A stretch of 43,482 nucleotides of DNA from assembly GCA_903896535.1 (NCBI GenBank), contig CAITYE010000230.1:1-43482 (forward strand), given 5' to 3'. A program made the position numbers and the translations under genes. Within the stretch, counting starts at the first letter, position 1. Every line of letters begins with the position of its first letter. The DNA comes from an uncultured Paracraurococcus sp. (GTDB lineage: Bacteria; Pseudomonadota; Alphaproteobacteria; Acetobacterales; Acetobacteraceae). Under the pieces are notes generated by a model. The model searched no databases. It was not told the origin of the DNA and saw only the letters and a list, made by a program, of their open reading frames with translations. This document shows, piece by piece, positions 1 through 8,566 of the stretch.

Positions 1-1194
1 GAGGCCGAGCGGGCCGATGATCTTGCCCAAGCCCCCAAACCCATAGGCGCTGCCCATGCCGGAGGTCCGCAGATGCGCCGGCCATACCTCGGCGGCATAG
101 GGACCGACGATGGCGAAGCCCCCATCGGCGAAGAAGAAGGCGGCGACCAGCAGCAGCCAGAAGACCGATACCGCGCCCAACATATCGTTATGAAAGACGC
201 CGGCGAGCACCAGCAGGATCGCCGCGCCGAAGCCGAGCAGCCCGCCACCCCGGCGCCGGCCGATCTTCTCCGACAGGAAGGCGAAGCTGATCCGCCCCGC
301 CAGGCCACCCAGGGTCAGGCCGATCATCAGCTTGCTGGCCTGCGCCGGCGTGACCTTCAGCAGCAGCACAAAAAGCGTCGGCGCCCAGAGCGTGACACCA
401 TAGACCCCGGTCTGCGCCCCGAGATTGCCGAGCCAGGAAACGAGGAGGCTGCGCGGGTGCTGGAACAACTCGCTCCAGCGCGTCGGGCGGCCTTCGGCCA
501 TGTCCTCGGGCCGCGGGTCGGGGATGGTGCTCGGATCGACCTCCAGCGCCCAGGCGAGCGACTTCTTGGCTTCCTCAACCCGGCCCTGGCGCAGCAACCA
601 GCGCGGCGATTCCGGCACCCACACGCGCACCAGAAGCACCAGCAGCGCCGGCAGCACGCCGATCGCAAACAAGCCACGCCAGCCCACCGCTTCCGCCAGG
701 AAGCCGCCCATGAAAGCGCCCAGCATGACGCCCACCGGGATGAAGCAGGTCACCAGGCCGCCGACGAGACCGCGCTTCTTGGCCGGCATGAACTCCTGGA
801 CCAAGGGCAGATCGACGCAATAGAGGCCGCCCACGCCGAAGCCGACCAGGACGCGCATCAGGGTCAGGTAAACAAGGCCGTCATCGGGCGTGAAATAGAG
901 CGCGCCGGTCGCCAGCGCGAAGTTCAGAATGGTCAGATTGAAAACCGGGCGACGCCCGATGCGGTCAGCCATCCAGCCCCAGAAAAAGGCGCCGAGCATG
1001 GCGCCGATACCCGAGGAGAGCAGCATCACCGCCGATTGCAGAAAGGTCAGCTTCCAGCTCCCGATCATGAAGGGAAGCACGAAACCGATAAGAAAGTAGT
1101 CAAAAAATTCCAGCATGTCGCCCAATACGGCGGCGGTAATGATCTTCTTCTGGTTCCCGGTGAGCGTTGTGCGCCGGTCGAGTTCGGTGAACAT
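1..1194 (-). CDS. MFS transporter, metabolite:H+ symporter type (3' end outside window)
   Basis: This inner-membrane secondary transporter probably takes up a small organic acid or aromatic compound by proton symport. I translated it directly from the reverse strand; 398 codons are present and the reading frame is still open at the left edge. The N-terminus reads MFTELDRR, followed by alternating hydrophobic segments. The loop 2-3 signature DRIGRRP lies near residue 80, and ESPRWLL sits in the usual place after the first six membrane segments. The ATG at 1194 follows GGGAGAAA, a good ribosome binding site. The gene is divergent from the Bug-type receptor gene at 1378, which fits a shared uptake and catabolism locus. 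The AAHS or sugar-porter-like subfamily is likely; the substrate cannot be read from the sequence. Confidence 0.88.
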   Translation of the reverse strand, partial: MFTELDRRTTLTGNQKKIITAAVLGDMLEFFDYFLIGFVLPFMIGSWKLTFLQSAVMLLSSGIGAMLGAFFWGWMADRIGRRPVFNLTILNFALATGALYFTPDDGLVYLTLMRVLVGFGVGGLYCVDLPLVQEFMPAKKRGLVGGLVTCFIPVGVMLGAFMGGFLAEAVGWRGLFAIGVLPALLVLLVRVWVPESPRWLLRQGRVEEAKKSLAWALEVDPSTIPDPRPEDMAEGRPTRWSELFQHPRSLLVSWLGNLGAQTGVYGVTLWAPTLFVLLLKVTPAQASKLMIGLTLGGLAGRISFAFLSEKIGRRRGGGLLGFGAAILLVLAGVFHNDMLGAVSVFWLLLVAAFFFADGGFAIVGPYAAEVWPAHLRTSGMGSAYGFGGLGKIIGPLGL

Positions 1195-1377
1195 AGGGGT
1201 TTCTCCCATTGCGCGAGGCTCTCCGTCCTTCACGCATTGCTCCCGGCGACCTTCTGCGAGGTATTGTCACGCAGCCTCGGCGTTCCCCCGCCAAGCGTCA
1301 ATCGCTCTTCTCTGCCTGACAATCGCCACAGTCCCCCCGGATTCTTCTTCATGCGCTTTGTGCGTCCGGAACCGATC
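1195..1377. promoter_or_regulatory. divergent intergenic region between MFS and Bug genes
   Basis: This 183-bp gap separates two divergent starts, so promoters for both directions must lie here or inside the flanking coding ends. I see no convincing -35/-10 pair and no strong palindrome. An in-frame ATG at 1351 could be an alternative start of the downstream gene. Confidence 0.4.
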
Positions 1378-2367
1378 ATGCGCCGCCTGCCTCGAAGGTT
1401 TCTGCTTGCCGCGCCGCTGCTGGCCCCCATCGGGGCCAGCGCGACGGGGACGCCTGCCTACCCGTTGGGGCCGGTGACGCTGGTGGCACCCTTCTCCGCC
1501 GGCGGCACCGCTGATCGTTCGGCCCGCCTGCTCGCCGAACGCGCGCCCGCGCATCTGCCCAACAGGGCGGCGCGGATCCTCGTGCAAAACCAGATCGGGG
1601 CGTCAGGGGCGATCGGCACCGCCGTGGTCGCCCGGGCCGCGCCAGATGGCCTCACCCTGCTGCTAGCGCGCGTCGCCTCCTCGGCCATCCTGCCCGCGCT
1701 CGATCCCCGAACCCCCTATACCTGGGACGAGTTCAGTACCCTTGGGCTGCTCGATCAATCGCCCTTCGTCCTGTGCGTCTCCCGCAATGCGGCCTGGGGA
1801 TCGCTGGAGGCCGTGCTCAACGCGCTGCGCGAGCAGCCGGGTCAGCTGCGCTTTGCGACCACCGGCCCAGCAACGCTGCTCGATCTCGGGATGCGGGAGC
1901 TGTTCACCCTCGCCGGACTGCCCTTCGATGCCGCCAACGCGGTGCCATTCGCCGGCGCAGGGGAAGCGGCGCAGGCGCTGATCGAGCAAAAGGTCGAGCT
2001 GCTGGGCAGCAATCTTGGCGATGTCCTGCCGGCCATCCGGGCGGGCAAGCTCCGTCCCCTGCTGATCGGCAGCCGGGAACGCTTCGAAGGGTTGCCGCAG
2101 GTGCCCAGCGCGCTGGAGACCGGCCTCGCGCCGCTCGCCCGGATCGTTGGCTGGAATGCCGTCTTCGGCCCGGCTGGATTGCCCGAACCGGTCATCGCCG
2201 CCTGGGCACAAGCGATTGCCGGGCTGCGCCAGGATGCCGTCTGGCAACGCACAATCCGGGCCGAAGGGTCGGTGCCCATGTTGCTGACGCCAGAGGCGAC
2301 GCGCGGCTTTCTCGCCGATCAGGTCGCGCTGTACCGGGATTTGGGACGCAAGCTGGGCCTTGTCTGA
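1378..2367 (+). CDS. Bug/TctC-family tripartite tricarboxylate transporter receptor
   Basis: A periplasmic solute-binding protein of the Bug (TctC) family, 329 aa. It begins with a basic, twin-arginine-containing signal sequence (MRRLPRRFLLAAPLLAP) and a likely cleavage after ASA. The mature start has the family motif YPLGPVTLVAPFSAGGTADR, where most members have YPxRPVxxxVPFxAGG. The Asn-Gln-x-Gly-Ala-Ser-Gly motif (NQIGASGAIG) corresponds to the conserved ligand-loop segment. The C-terminus ends RDLGRKLGLV, as expected for the family. No TctA/TctB membrane genes are adjacent, so it is an orphan receptor, which is common for this family. The ATG at 1378 was chosen because it begins the signal peptide; ATG 1351 in the same frame is possible. 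The frame stays open upstream to position 73, but that part is antisense to the MFS gene. Confidence 0.85.
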   Translation: MRRLPRRFLLAAPLLAPIGASATGTPAYPLGPVTLVAPFSAGGTADRSARLLAERAPAHLPNRAARILVQNQIGASGAIGTAVVARAAPDGLTLLLARVASSAILPALDPRTPYTWDEFSTLGLLDQSPFVLCVSRNAAWGSLEAVLNALREQPGQLRFATTGPATLLDLGMRELFTLAGLPFDAANAVPFAGAGEAAQALIEQKVELLGSNLGDVLPAIRAGKLRPLLIGSRERFEGLPQVPSALETGLAPLARIVGWNAVFGPAGLPEPVIAAWAQAIAGLRQDAVWQRTIRAEGSVPMLLTPEATRGFLADQVALYRDLGRKLGLV

Positions 2368-2421
2368 CGCCCGCCGGCATGCGATGCCGACACCCGCGTT
2401 TAGTCCGAAAGGAAATCAGGC

Positions 2422-3258
2422 ATGGACGGCAGCATCAAGCCGACGGCAGATCAGCAGCGCGCGCTGGCAGCGCGCTACGGTCAGGCAGCACCAGCGGCAG
2501 GCCCGTGGAACCCGGTGATCGATTGCCTGCTGCAGCATCGTTCGGTGCGCGGCTACAAGCCCGATGCCGTGCCGGCCGGCACGCTGGAGACGCTGATCGC
2601 CGCCGCTTCCTCCGCCGCCACCTCCTCGAACCTGCAGACCTGGTCGGTTGTGGTGGTCGAGGACCCGGCGGTGCGGGCGGAGTTGGCCAAGATCGCGGGC
2701 AACCAGAAGCATATCGAACAATGCCCGCTATTTATGGTTTGGGTCGCCGATACATCCCGCAATGAGCGCCTGGGGATCGCCGAGGGCAAGCCGCTGGAGG
2801 GCCTGCCCTATCTGGAAACCTTCCTGGTGGCCGCGATCGATGCCGCGCTGGCTGCACAGAACGCCGTCGTCGCGGCGGAATCGATCGGCCTGTCCACGGT
2901 CTATATCGGCGCACTCCGGAACAATGTCCCGCGCGTGGCCGAGCTGCTGAAGCTGCCGCAGGGCGTCAGCTGCGTCTTCGGGCTTTGCGTCGGCTATCCG
3001 TTGGCGGGCCGCGAGGGCGAGGTGAAGCCGCGCCTGCCGCAGCATGTCGTGGTCCATCACGGCACCTACGACCACTCTGAGGAGCACGACCACCGCGCGA
3101 CCTACGATGCGGCGATGTCGGATTTCTCCGCGCGGCACGAAATGGCCGCCGCCACCTGGTCCGAGCGGGTGATCGAGCGGAACGGCACCGTCGCCGCGCT
3201 GCGCGGCCGCGACAAGCTGGGTGAGCATCTGCGCGGGCTCGGTTTCCCGCTGAAGTAG
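2422..3258 (+). CDS. NfsA-like nitroreductase family NADPH oxidoreductase
   Basis: A flavin-dependent oxidoreductase of the nitroreductase fold, 278 aa. FMN-binding HRSVR is at residues 39-43, the SSAATSSNLQTWS loop at about 63-75, SIGLSTVYIGALRN near 155-167, and FGLCVGYP at 186-193. KPRLP follows at 202-206, as in NfsA/Frp-type enzymes. Such enzymes transfer two electrons from NADPH to nitroaromatics, quinones or flavins. AAAGGAAATCAGGC precedes the ATG and gives a clear ribosome binding site. It starts 54 bp after the Bug receptor gene and is followed after 65 bp by the MBL hydrolase gene, so these are probably co-transcribed. The physiological substrate is unknown. Confidence 0.88.
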   Translation: MDGSIKPTADQQRALAARYGQAAPAAGPWNPVIDCLLQHRSVRGYKPDAVPAGTLETLIAAASSAATSSNLQTWSVVVVEDPAVRAELAKIAGNQKHIEQCPLFMVWVADTSRNERLGIAEGKPLEGLPYLETFLVAAIDAALAAQNAVVAAESIGLSTVYIGALRNNVPRVAELLKLPQGVSCVFGLCVGYPLAGREGEVKPRLPQHVVVHHGTYDHSEEHDHRATYDAAMSDFSARHEMAAATWSERVIERNGTVAALRGRDKLGEHLRGLGFPLK

Positions 3259-3323
3259 AAGCCGGCTGGTGCCGCGGGGTAACCTGCGGCACCCTCCCCT
3301 CCTACATCTCGGGAGGGACAGTC

Positions 3324-4202
3324 ATGAAGACCAGCTTCGCGCTCGGCGATCTCGAAATCCATCGGGTGATCGAAGAAGAGCGGCCGCTTTTCGACCCGCT
3401 GGAATTCTTCCCCTCGCTCAGCAAGGAAACCCTGGCGGAAAACCGCCCTTGGCTTGAGCAGATGGGCGCGATCGATGCCGCGAGCGGCATGCTTCGCCTT
3501 TGCATCCAAAGCTATCTGGTCAAGACGCCGCATCACACCATCCTGGTGGACACGTGCGTCGGCAACCACAAGAACCGGCCGAGCCGCCCGTTCTGGCACC
3601 AGAAGACCTCCGATGTGTGGGAACGGAACCTCGCCGCAACCGGCTTTTCCGTGACCGATATCGACTTCGTCATGTGCACCCACCTGCACGTCGATCATGT
3701 GGGCTGGAATACCCGGCTGGAAAACGGCCGCTGGGTGCCGACCTTTCCCAACGCGAAATACATCTTCGGCGCCAAGGAATATGCCTATTGGGAAGCCGAG
3801 AACCGCAAGACGCCCAATGAGGTGATCCAGGACAGCGTGCTGCCCATCATCGCCGCTGGCCAAGCAGAACTGGTCAAGACGGATAGCGCCTTGAACGATC
3901 ATGTGCGCCTGACGCCCACACCCGGGCACACACCGGACCACTATGCGGTGGAACTGGGCAAGGACACGACGCTGGCGGTACTGACCGGCGACCTGATCCA
4001 TTCGCCCATCCAGGCGCGCTATCCGGAATTGTCCATGCGCGCCGATACCGACCAGGCCGCCTCCGCCGTGACCCGGCGGAAATTCCTGGAATGCCACTGC
4101 GATAGCGGGCGACTGATGTGCACCGGGCATTTTCCCTCTCCCTCCACCGGGCATTTCACCCGCTGGGGCGAGGGTTTCCGCTTCATGCCGACCAGCGGCT
4201 GA
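3324..4202 (+). CDS. MBL-fold metallo-hydrolase (lactonase/esterase-like)
   Basis: A metallo-beta-lactamase-fold hydrolase, 292 aa, without an obvious signal peptide. The di-zinc signature THLHVDHVGW has H120, H122, D124 and H125. Further metal ligands are visible as GH at 201-202 (TPTPGHTPDH), GD at 222-223 (LTGDLIH) and H269 (CTGHF). This arrangement fits the N-acyl-homoserine lactonase / methyl-parathion-hydrolase-like branch rather than glyoxalase II. GGGAGGGACAGTC precedes the start, a very strong ribosome binding site. It lies between the nitroreductase and FAD monooxygenase genes on the same strand, so hydrolysis of a lactone or ester in the same catabolic route is a reasonable inference. 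Confidence 0.87.
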   Translation: MKTSFALGDLEIHRVIEEERPLFDPLEFFPSLSKETLAENRPWLEQMGAIDAASGMLRLCIQSYLVKTPHHTILVDTCVGNHKNRPSRPFWHQKTSDVWERNLAATGFSVTDIDFVMCTHLHVDHVGWNTRLENGRWVPTFPNAKYIFGAKEYAYWEAENRKTPNEVIQDSVLPIIAAGQAELVKTDSALNDHVRLTPTPGHTPDHYAVELGKDTTLAVLTGDLIHSPIQARYPELSMRADTDQAASAVTRRKFLECHCDSGRLMCTGHFPSPSTGHFTRWGEGFRFMPTSG

Positions 4203-4269
4203 AGCTGGCGTCGATGTTGCATCGCCCGGTCCACCGCACCTGCCGTGCGGCGGGCGGTGAGGCTGGGAC

Positions 4270-5433
4270 ATGCGCATCGGGGTTATCGGCACGGGCGTCG
4301 CGGGCAGTCTGCTGACCGAGCTGCTGGCCGCTGCCCCGGGCATCATTGTCGAAGCCTTCGACCACCGCGACCCGGGTGCCGCGGCCGGCACCGGGCTCAA
4401 TCTCGGCCCGAACGCCATGCGGGCGCTGCGGCTGCACCTGCCGGCGCGGCATGCGGCGATCCGCGCGGCCTCCCTGCCCTGGCGTCGCTGGACGGTCGAT
4501 CTGGCCGACGGCACCCGGCTGCTGGATATCGACCTGCTCGATGTGGCCGAAGAAGCCGGGGTCCGCATCGCCTGGGCTGAGTTGTATCGGCTGCTGCGCG
4601 CACCGATCGCCGACCGCACCCGGCAAGACCTGGAATTGGTCGCGTTGGAAGAAGACGCCATGGCACGCTTAGTCCCGGTGCTGCGGGACCCCACGGGCGG
4701 GCTGTTGCGGCCGACCGGCTTCGACCTGCTGGTTGCCGGCGATGGCCGATACTCAGCGCTGCGGCGCCTGTCCGTCGGGCCGCCCATCCCCACCCAGCAT
4801 GGCCTGGCGATGAGCCGCCTGCTGGTACCCGATGCCGCCGACTGCCCCTTCGATGATTACGGGCAATGGTTCAACGGCAATGCCCGGATGCTCGGCTACC
4901 GGCTGCCGCAAGGGGCCGCCTATATCACCGGCGCGCTGCTGCTACCCGACGTGGACAGCGAAATCCCCGACCACTTTCGCAGCCCGGACTATCAGCGCGC
5001 AGTGCTGCTGCCGCGGGACCGGCCGGCCTGCCCCGCGGTTGCCTGGATGGTCGGGCAGATGACGGCGCAGGCCTCGCGCCAGCATTGGGCCAGACTGCAA
5101 TCCGCTCCCATGCTCCGCAGCGCCGCCGGCGGCAGGGTGCTGTTCCTCGGCGATGCGGCGCAGGCAATGGTGCCGACGCTCGGCCAAGGCGCCACCCAGG
5201 CCATCGAGGATGGCGTGCTCGCCGGCTTGATCCTCGGCCGTGGTGGCAGCGTTGTGGAGGTGGCGGCGGCGCGCGACCGCCGCGTGGCCTTCGTCCGCGA
5301 CTTCAGCCTGGCGGCATCGGACACCATGTTTCCGCCCTGCGACCCTATCGCTGGCACGCGGGCCAAGGCGGGGCCGGATTTCCTGGCGAAGCTACGCCGC
5401 ACCTATACCGATATTTACGACAGGCTGGGGTAG
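4270..5433 (+). CDS. FAD-dependent aromatic monooxygenase (UbiH/PHBH-like)
   Basis: A class A flavoprotein monooxygenase of 387 aa. The N-terminal dinucleotide motif is GTGVAG (residues 7-12), the DG motif lies in LLVAGDGRYSALRR (about 153-166), and the second FAD motif GRVLFLGDAAQAMVP is at 288-302 with GD at 294-295. It would use NAD(P)H and O2 to hydroxylate an aromatic or related ring. Its 3' end overlaps the convergent VOC gene by 19 bp. It is the last gene of the rightward run that starts with the Bug receptor. The substrate is not determined; the shape suggests the salicylate/6-hydroxynicotinate-like group. Confidence 0.86.
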   Translation: MRIGVIGTGVAGSLLTELLAAAPGIIVEAFDHRDPGAAAGTGLNLGPNAMRALRLHLPARHAAIRAASLPWRRWTVDLADGTRLLDIDLLDVAEEAGVRIAWAELYRLLRAPIADRTRQDLELVALEEDAMARLVPVLRDPTGGLLRPTGFDLLVAGDGRYSALRRLSVGPPIPTQHGLAMSRLLVPDAADCPFDDYGQWFNGNARMLGYRLPQGAAYITGALLLPDVDSEIPDHFRSPDYQRAVLLPRDRPACPAVAWMVGQMTAQASRQHWARLQSAPMLRSAAGGRVLFLGDAAQAMVPTLGQGATQAIEDGVLAGLILGRGGSVVEVAAARDRRVAFVRDFSLAASDTMFPPCDPIAGTRAKAGPDFLAKLRRTYTDIYDRLG

Positions 5434-5921
5434 CGAGCGGCATCGAAGAAGCTACTGCCTGCAACATAGGCGCGGCCAGGCGACATGTCGGGCAACGGCC
5501 CGGTTTCCGCAGCGCCCTCGAAGGTCAGTTCACACTGCATCCCGGAGGGATCGTAGACGAAAAGCTGCCAGAGCGTGGTGTTGGGCACGATGAATTCGCG
5601 CCAGTCCAGCCCGTGTGTGCGGCAACGCGCGACGTAGCCATGAAAGCCGCGGCAGGCGAGCGAAAGGTGGTCGATCGCCCCAGTCTGCAGCGGCGCCCGG
5701 CCATCCGGCCCCATCGCCGGCCCCCCGGCATAGACATGCAGGATCGCCGGTCCGCCCGCGACCGGCACGTAAAGCCAGGCGCCGGGAAAGCCGAAATCCG
5801 GCCGGAAGCCGTTCCGCAGGCCAAGGATTTTTTCATAGAAGGCCACTGTCTGGGACAGGTTATTGGTCTTCACGGCCACGTGGAACAGGCCTGCTACCAT
5901 GGGTTCGGTGGTCTCGCTCAT
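5415..5921 (-). CDS. VOC-family (glyoxalase/extradiol dioxygenase) protein
   Basis: A vicinal-oxygen-chelate protein of 168 aa with two beta-alpha-beta-beta-beta modules. Metal ligands look intact: H14 (LFHVAVKT), H85 (IDHLSLAC) and E131 (MQCELTFEG), the usual His-His-Glu set. The start at 5921 was chosen because GGAGGCAGAG lies just before it; an upstream ATG at 5960 has no comparable signal and would extend nearly to the divergent gene. Members act as ring-cleaving dioxygenases, isomerases or glyoxalases. It faces the FAD monooxygenase gene tail to tail with a 19-bp overlap. The neighbouring oxygenases make a role in the same degradation route plausible. Confidence 0.82.
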   Translation of the reverse strand: MSETTEPMVAGLFHVAVKTNNLSQTVAFYEKILGLRNGFRPDFGFPGAWLYVPVAGGPAILHVYAGGPAMGPDGRAPLQTGAIDHLSLACRGFHGYVARCRTHGLDWREFIVPNTTLWQLFVYDPSGMQCELTFEGAAETGPLPDMSPGRAYVAGSSFFDAARYPSLS

Positions 5922-6010
5922 CTCTGCCTCCGCAGTTACGTGGGCAGCTTGGCACGACAACGGGTTGCAGGCATCGGAATTGCTGCGAGACTGACTGAAG
6001 GAGCCTGCTC

Positions 6011-7318
6011 ATGTCTCGTCAAATGCATCTCGGTGTCTTCGTTCTCGGCACCGGCAATCATATCGCCGGCTGGCGCTTTCCCGGTGCGACCCAAAGCTTT
6101 GAGGACATCGCGGTCATCCAGCAGATCGGTCGCATCGCCGAACAGGGCAAGTTCGACCTGCTCTTTCTGGGCGATAATCTGGCGACCGACCCCGGCATGC
6201 ACCCCAGCTTCGCGGCGAAGTTCGAGCCGCTGACCATGCTCTCGGCGCTGGCCGCGACGACGACGCATGTCGGCCTCGGCGGCACCGCCAGCACCAGCTA
6301 CACGGAACCCTTTAACCTCGCCCGGCAATTCGCCTCGCTCGATCACCTCTCGCATGGCCGTGCCGCATGGAACGCGGTGACCACGAGCGGTGACAAGGCG
6401 GCGGCGAATTTCGGCCGCAGCCATGCCGGCCACGACGCGCGCTATGAAGTCGCCGAGGAATTCGTCGACGTCGTACGCGGGCTTTGGGATTGCTGGGATG
6501 ACGGCGCGGTCATCCGTGACCACGCCACCGGCCGCTATATCGATGCCAGCAAGCTCAAGCCGCTGAACCATGTTGGCCGCTTCTTCCAGGTGAAGGGGCC
6601 GCTGCCCACCAGCCGGACGCCGCAGGGCAATCCGGTGATCATCCAGGCCGGCTCCTCCGAGCCCGGCCTGCAACTCGCCGCCCGCACCGCCGATGTCGTC
6701 TTCACGGTGGTGCAGGACAAAGCGGAAGCACAGGCCGGATACCAGGCGCTGAAATCCCGCCTGCCCGCCTTCGGTCGCACCGCAGATGAGGTCGCCGTGC
6801 TGCCCGGCTGCATGCCGATCGTCGGGCGGACGCGGGAGGAAGCCTTGGCCAAGCTCGACACGCTGATGTCCTTCGTCGATGTCGAGAATTCCCGGGTCAT
6901 GCTGAACTCCCGCCTCGGCATCGATGTCTCTGGCTTCCCACTGGACGCGCGAGTACCGGAGGACTTCCCCCTGCCGGATACCTCGCACGGCTTCGCCAAG
7001 GCGATGCTCGCCAAGGCCTGGCGGGAGAAACTGACCTGGCGGGATATGGTCAATCTCGCCGGCGCGGCGCGCGGGCATTGGGTCATCCTCGGCACGCCGG
7101 AGGAGATTGCCGATATCCTGCAGGACTGGTTCGAGGATTACGCCTGCGACGGCTTCAACATCCTGCCCGCCTATTTCCCCGGCGCCTTTCAGGACTTCGT
7201 CGATCTCGTCGTGCCGATCCTGCAGGACCGCGGGCTGTTCCGCCGGGACTATACCGGCACGACGCTGCGCGAGCATCTGGGACTGGCGCGGCCGCCAAGC
7301 CGGTTGTTCGGGGGATGA
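6011..7318 (+). CDS. LLM-class FMN-dependent monooxygenase, NtaA/SnaA/DszA family
   Basis: A bacterial-luciferase-like monooxygenase of 435 aa, matching the 430-460 aa typical of the NtaA/SnaA/SoxA(DszA) group. Recognisable segments are GNHIAGWRFP (15-24), FDLLFLGDNL (48-57), a STSYTEPFNLARQFASLDHL stretch near 94-113 and the family hallmark GRAAWNAVTT (116-125). Such enzymes use reduced FMN from a partner reductase to oxidise N-chelators, sulfur heterocycles or similar compounds. AAGGAG at 5997-6002 provides the ribosome binding site. The 89-bp gap to the divergent VOC gene must hold both promoters. No dedicated flavin reductase is visible next to it. Confidence 0.88.
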   Translation: MSRQMHLGVFVLGTGNHIAGWRFPGATQSFEDIAVIQQIGRIAEQGKFDLLFLGDNLATDPGMHPSFAAKFEPLTMLSALAATTTHVGLGGTASTSYTEPFNLARQFASLDHLSHGRAAWNAVTTSGDKAAANFGRSHAGHDARYEVAEEFVDVVRGLWDCWDDGAVIRDHATGRYIDASKLKPLNHVGRFFQVKGPLPTSRTPQGNPVIIQAGSSEPGLQLAARTADVVFTVVQDKAEAQAGYQALKSRLPAFGRTADEVAVLPGCMPIVGRTREEALAKLDTLMSFVDVENSRVMLNSRLGIDVSGFPLDARVPEDFPLPDTSHGFAKAMLAKAWREKLTWRDMVNLAGAARGHWVILGTPEEIADILQDWFEDYACDGFNILPAYFPGAFQDFVDLVVPILQDRGLFRRDYTGTTLREHLGLARPPSRLFGG

Positions 7319-7412
7319 GGAGCGCCGGGCGGGCGCGATCGGGAAGGCCCGCGCCGCGGCCCTAGTCCCTGAAGCAGGAGCCACGAAATTCGCTGGGATA
7401 AGGGCAGGATTT

Positions 7413-8198
7413 ATGCTGTCTCGCCCAGGCCCCAGTATGAACAAGCGATCAGCAGCCCTGAGTAACGCCCCGAAACGCCTTGGCCTTCGCGGACCAGCCC
7501 CATCGCGCCGCGGTGGCGGCGCCGCGCATCCTGACAGTTCGCGCCCCGCATCCCTGCCCAGCATCCTGTTGCGCGACGATCGCCTGCTCATCATCGACAA
7601 GCCGGCGGGGCTTGCCGTGCATGCCGGGCCGCGCGGCGGCCCTTCGCTCGAAGACCTGCTCCCGGCCCTCGCCCTTGGCAAGCGGCGGCCACCGCAGCCG
7701 GCGCATCGGCTGGATACCGATACCGCCGGCTGTCTCGTGCTCGGCCGCAGCAAGCCGGCGCTGGCCATGCTCGGGGCCCTCTTCGCCGGACAGATGGCGC
7801 AGAAGACCTATTGGGCGGTGGTCCAGGGTGGCCCCGGTGCCTCGGCCGGCCGCATCGATGCGCCGCTGGCCAAACGCTCCAGCGCCGCCGAAGGGTGGCG
7901 GATGGTTGTCGATCGAGAAGGGCAGCCCGCCCGCACCGCCTGGGAAGTCATGGGCCGGGGCGAAGGCGTGACGTGGCTCGCGCTGCGCCCCGCGACCGGG
8001 CGGACCCACCAGTTGCGAGTCCATTGCGCGCATGCGGGCTGGCCGATCCTTGGCGATGCCCGCTATGGCGGCGGCGCGGGAGCGATGCAGCTGCTCGCGC
8101 GGGCCATCAGCCTGCCGCTCGACCCACCGGTCGCGGCCGAGGCGCCGGTACCCCGGCATATGATCGCGGCGCTGACCGCCTGCGGATGGCGGGCGTGA
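7413..8198 (+). CDS. RluA-family RNA pseudouridine synthase
   Basis: Converts uridine to pseudouridine in rRNA or tRNA; 261 aa. The catalytic motif HRLDTDTAG is at residues 98-106 with nucleophile D101. LLIIDKPAGLAVH (58-70) and the C-terminal RPATGRTHQLRVH and GDARYG segments are typical of the RluA branch. The first 45 residues are a basic, low-complexity extension without an S4 domain. The start at 7413 follows AGGGCAGGAT; ATG 7437 is an alternative that would remove eight residues. The same frame is open further upstream, but that part is out-of-frame with the monooxygenase and not coding. The exact RNA target cannot be told from the sequence. Confidence 0.87.
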   Translation: MLSRPGPSMNKRSAALSNAPKRLGLRGPAPSRRGGGAAHPDSSRPASLPSILLRDDRLLIIDKPAGLAVHAGPRGGPSLEDLLPALALGKRRPPQPAHRLDTDTAGCLVLGRSKPALAMLGALFAGQMAQKTYWAVVQGGPGASAGRIDAPLAKRSSAAEGWRMVVDREGQPARTAWEVMGRGEGVTWLALRPATGRTHQLRVHCAHAGWPILGDARYGGGAGAMQLLARAISLPLDPPVAAEAPVPRHMIAALTACGWRA

Positions 8199-8566
8199 TT
8201 CTGTTGCTTCTGCCGCTGCTGCTCCTGGCCGCCCCTGCGGCGGCGCAGCGGCCCGCCTGTGGCTTCGGCCTGGGCTTGGAGGGATGGGAGGCGGCGGCGC
8301 GCGATCTGGCGACCGGGGCGGCGGCGCCCAGCCTTAGCGAAGGTCGCCTGGCGGCGGGGGCGGCAGCGCGTGCCCTGGATGGGGCGACCCAACGCTTCGG
8401 CGGCTGCGGCTGCCCGGACCTTGCCGCCGCGGTCGGGGAAGCGGCCGCGGCGGCGCAGATGGCCGCGCTGGCGAATGATTTCCCCACGCTGTTGGCGCGG
8501 CTTGCGGGAAGTGGGACCAGGCTGGCCATGGCGAAGGCGCTGCTGGGCCGCCGGGGCTGCGCCTGA
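8186..8566 (+). CDS. small exported alanine-rich protein of unknown function
   Basis: A 126-aa protein that begins with a near-ideal signal peptide, MAGVILLLLPLLLLAAPAAA, with probable cleavage before QRPACG. The mature part is alanine-rich and mostly helical. It contains four cysteines (PACGF, GGCGCPD and the C-terminal GCA), which could form two disulfides in the periplasm. The start overlaps the end of the pseudouridine synthase gene by 13 bp in another frame, suggesting translational coupling; there is no independent strong ribosome binding site. I do not recognise a family. The signal peptide is the main support that the gene is real. Confidence 0.55.
   Translation: MAGVILLLLPLLLLAAPAAAQRPACGFGLGLEGWEAAARDLATGAAAPSLSEGRLAAGAAARALDGATQRFGGCGCPDLAAAVGEAAAAAQMAALANDFPTLLARLAGSGTRLAMAKALLGRRGCA

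Noticed and set aside
73-1377. Upstream part of a 764-codon open frame ending at 2367 on the + strand
   Set aside because: It is antisense to the MFS gene and gives a Gln/His/Arg-rich, low-complexity product; only the part from 1378 (or 1351) is a real gene.
3102-4793. 563-codon minus-strand open frame
   Set aside because: It covers the nitroreductase end, MBL and monooxygenase genes on the opposite strand. Those have clear motifs and ribosome binding sites; the frame is a GC-bias shadow with Arg/Ser-rich composition.
7319-7412. GCGGGC/GCCCGC inverted repeat as a terminator of the LLM monooxygenase gene
   Set aside because: The loop is 12 bases, the stem only six base pairs and no T-run follows; likely chance in GC-rich DNA.
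5936-7768. 610-codon minus-strand open frame
   Set aside because: It lies opposite the well-supported LLM monooxygenase and the start of the pseudouridine synthase; no motif, Gly/Arg-rich composition.
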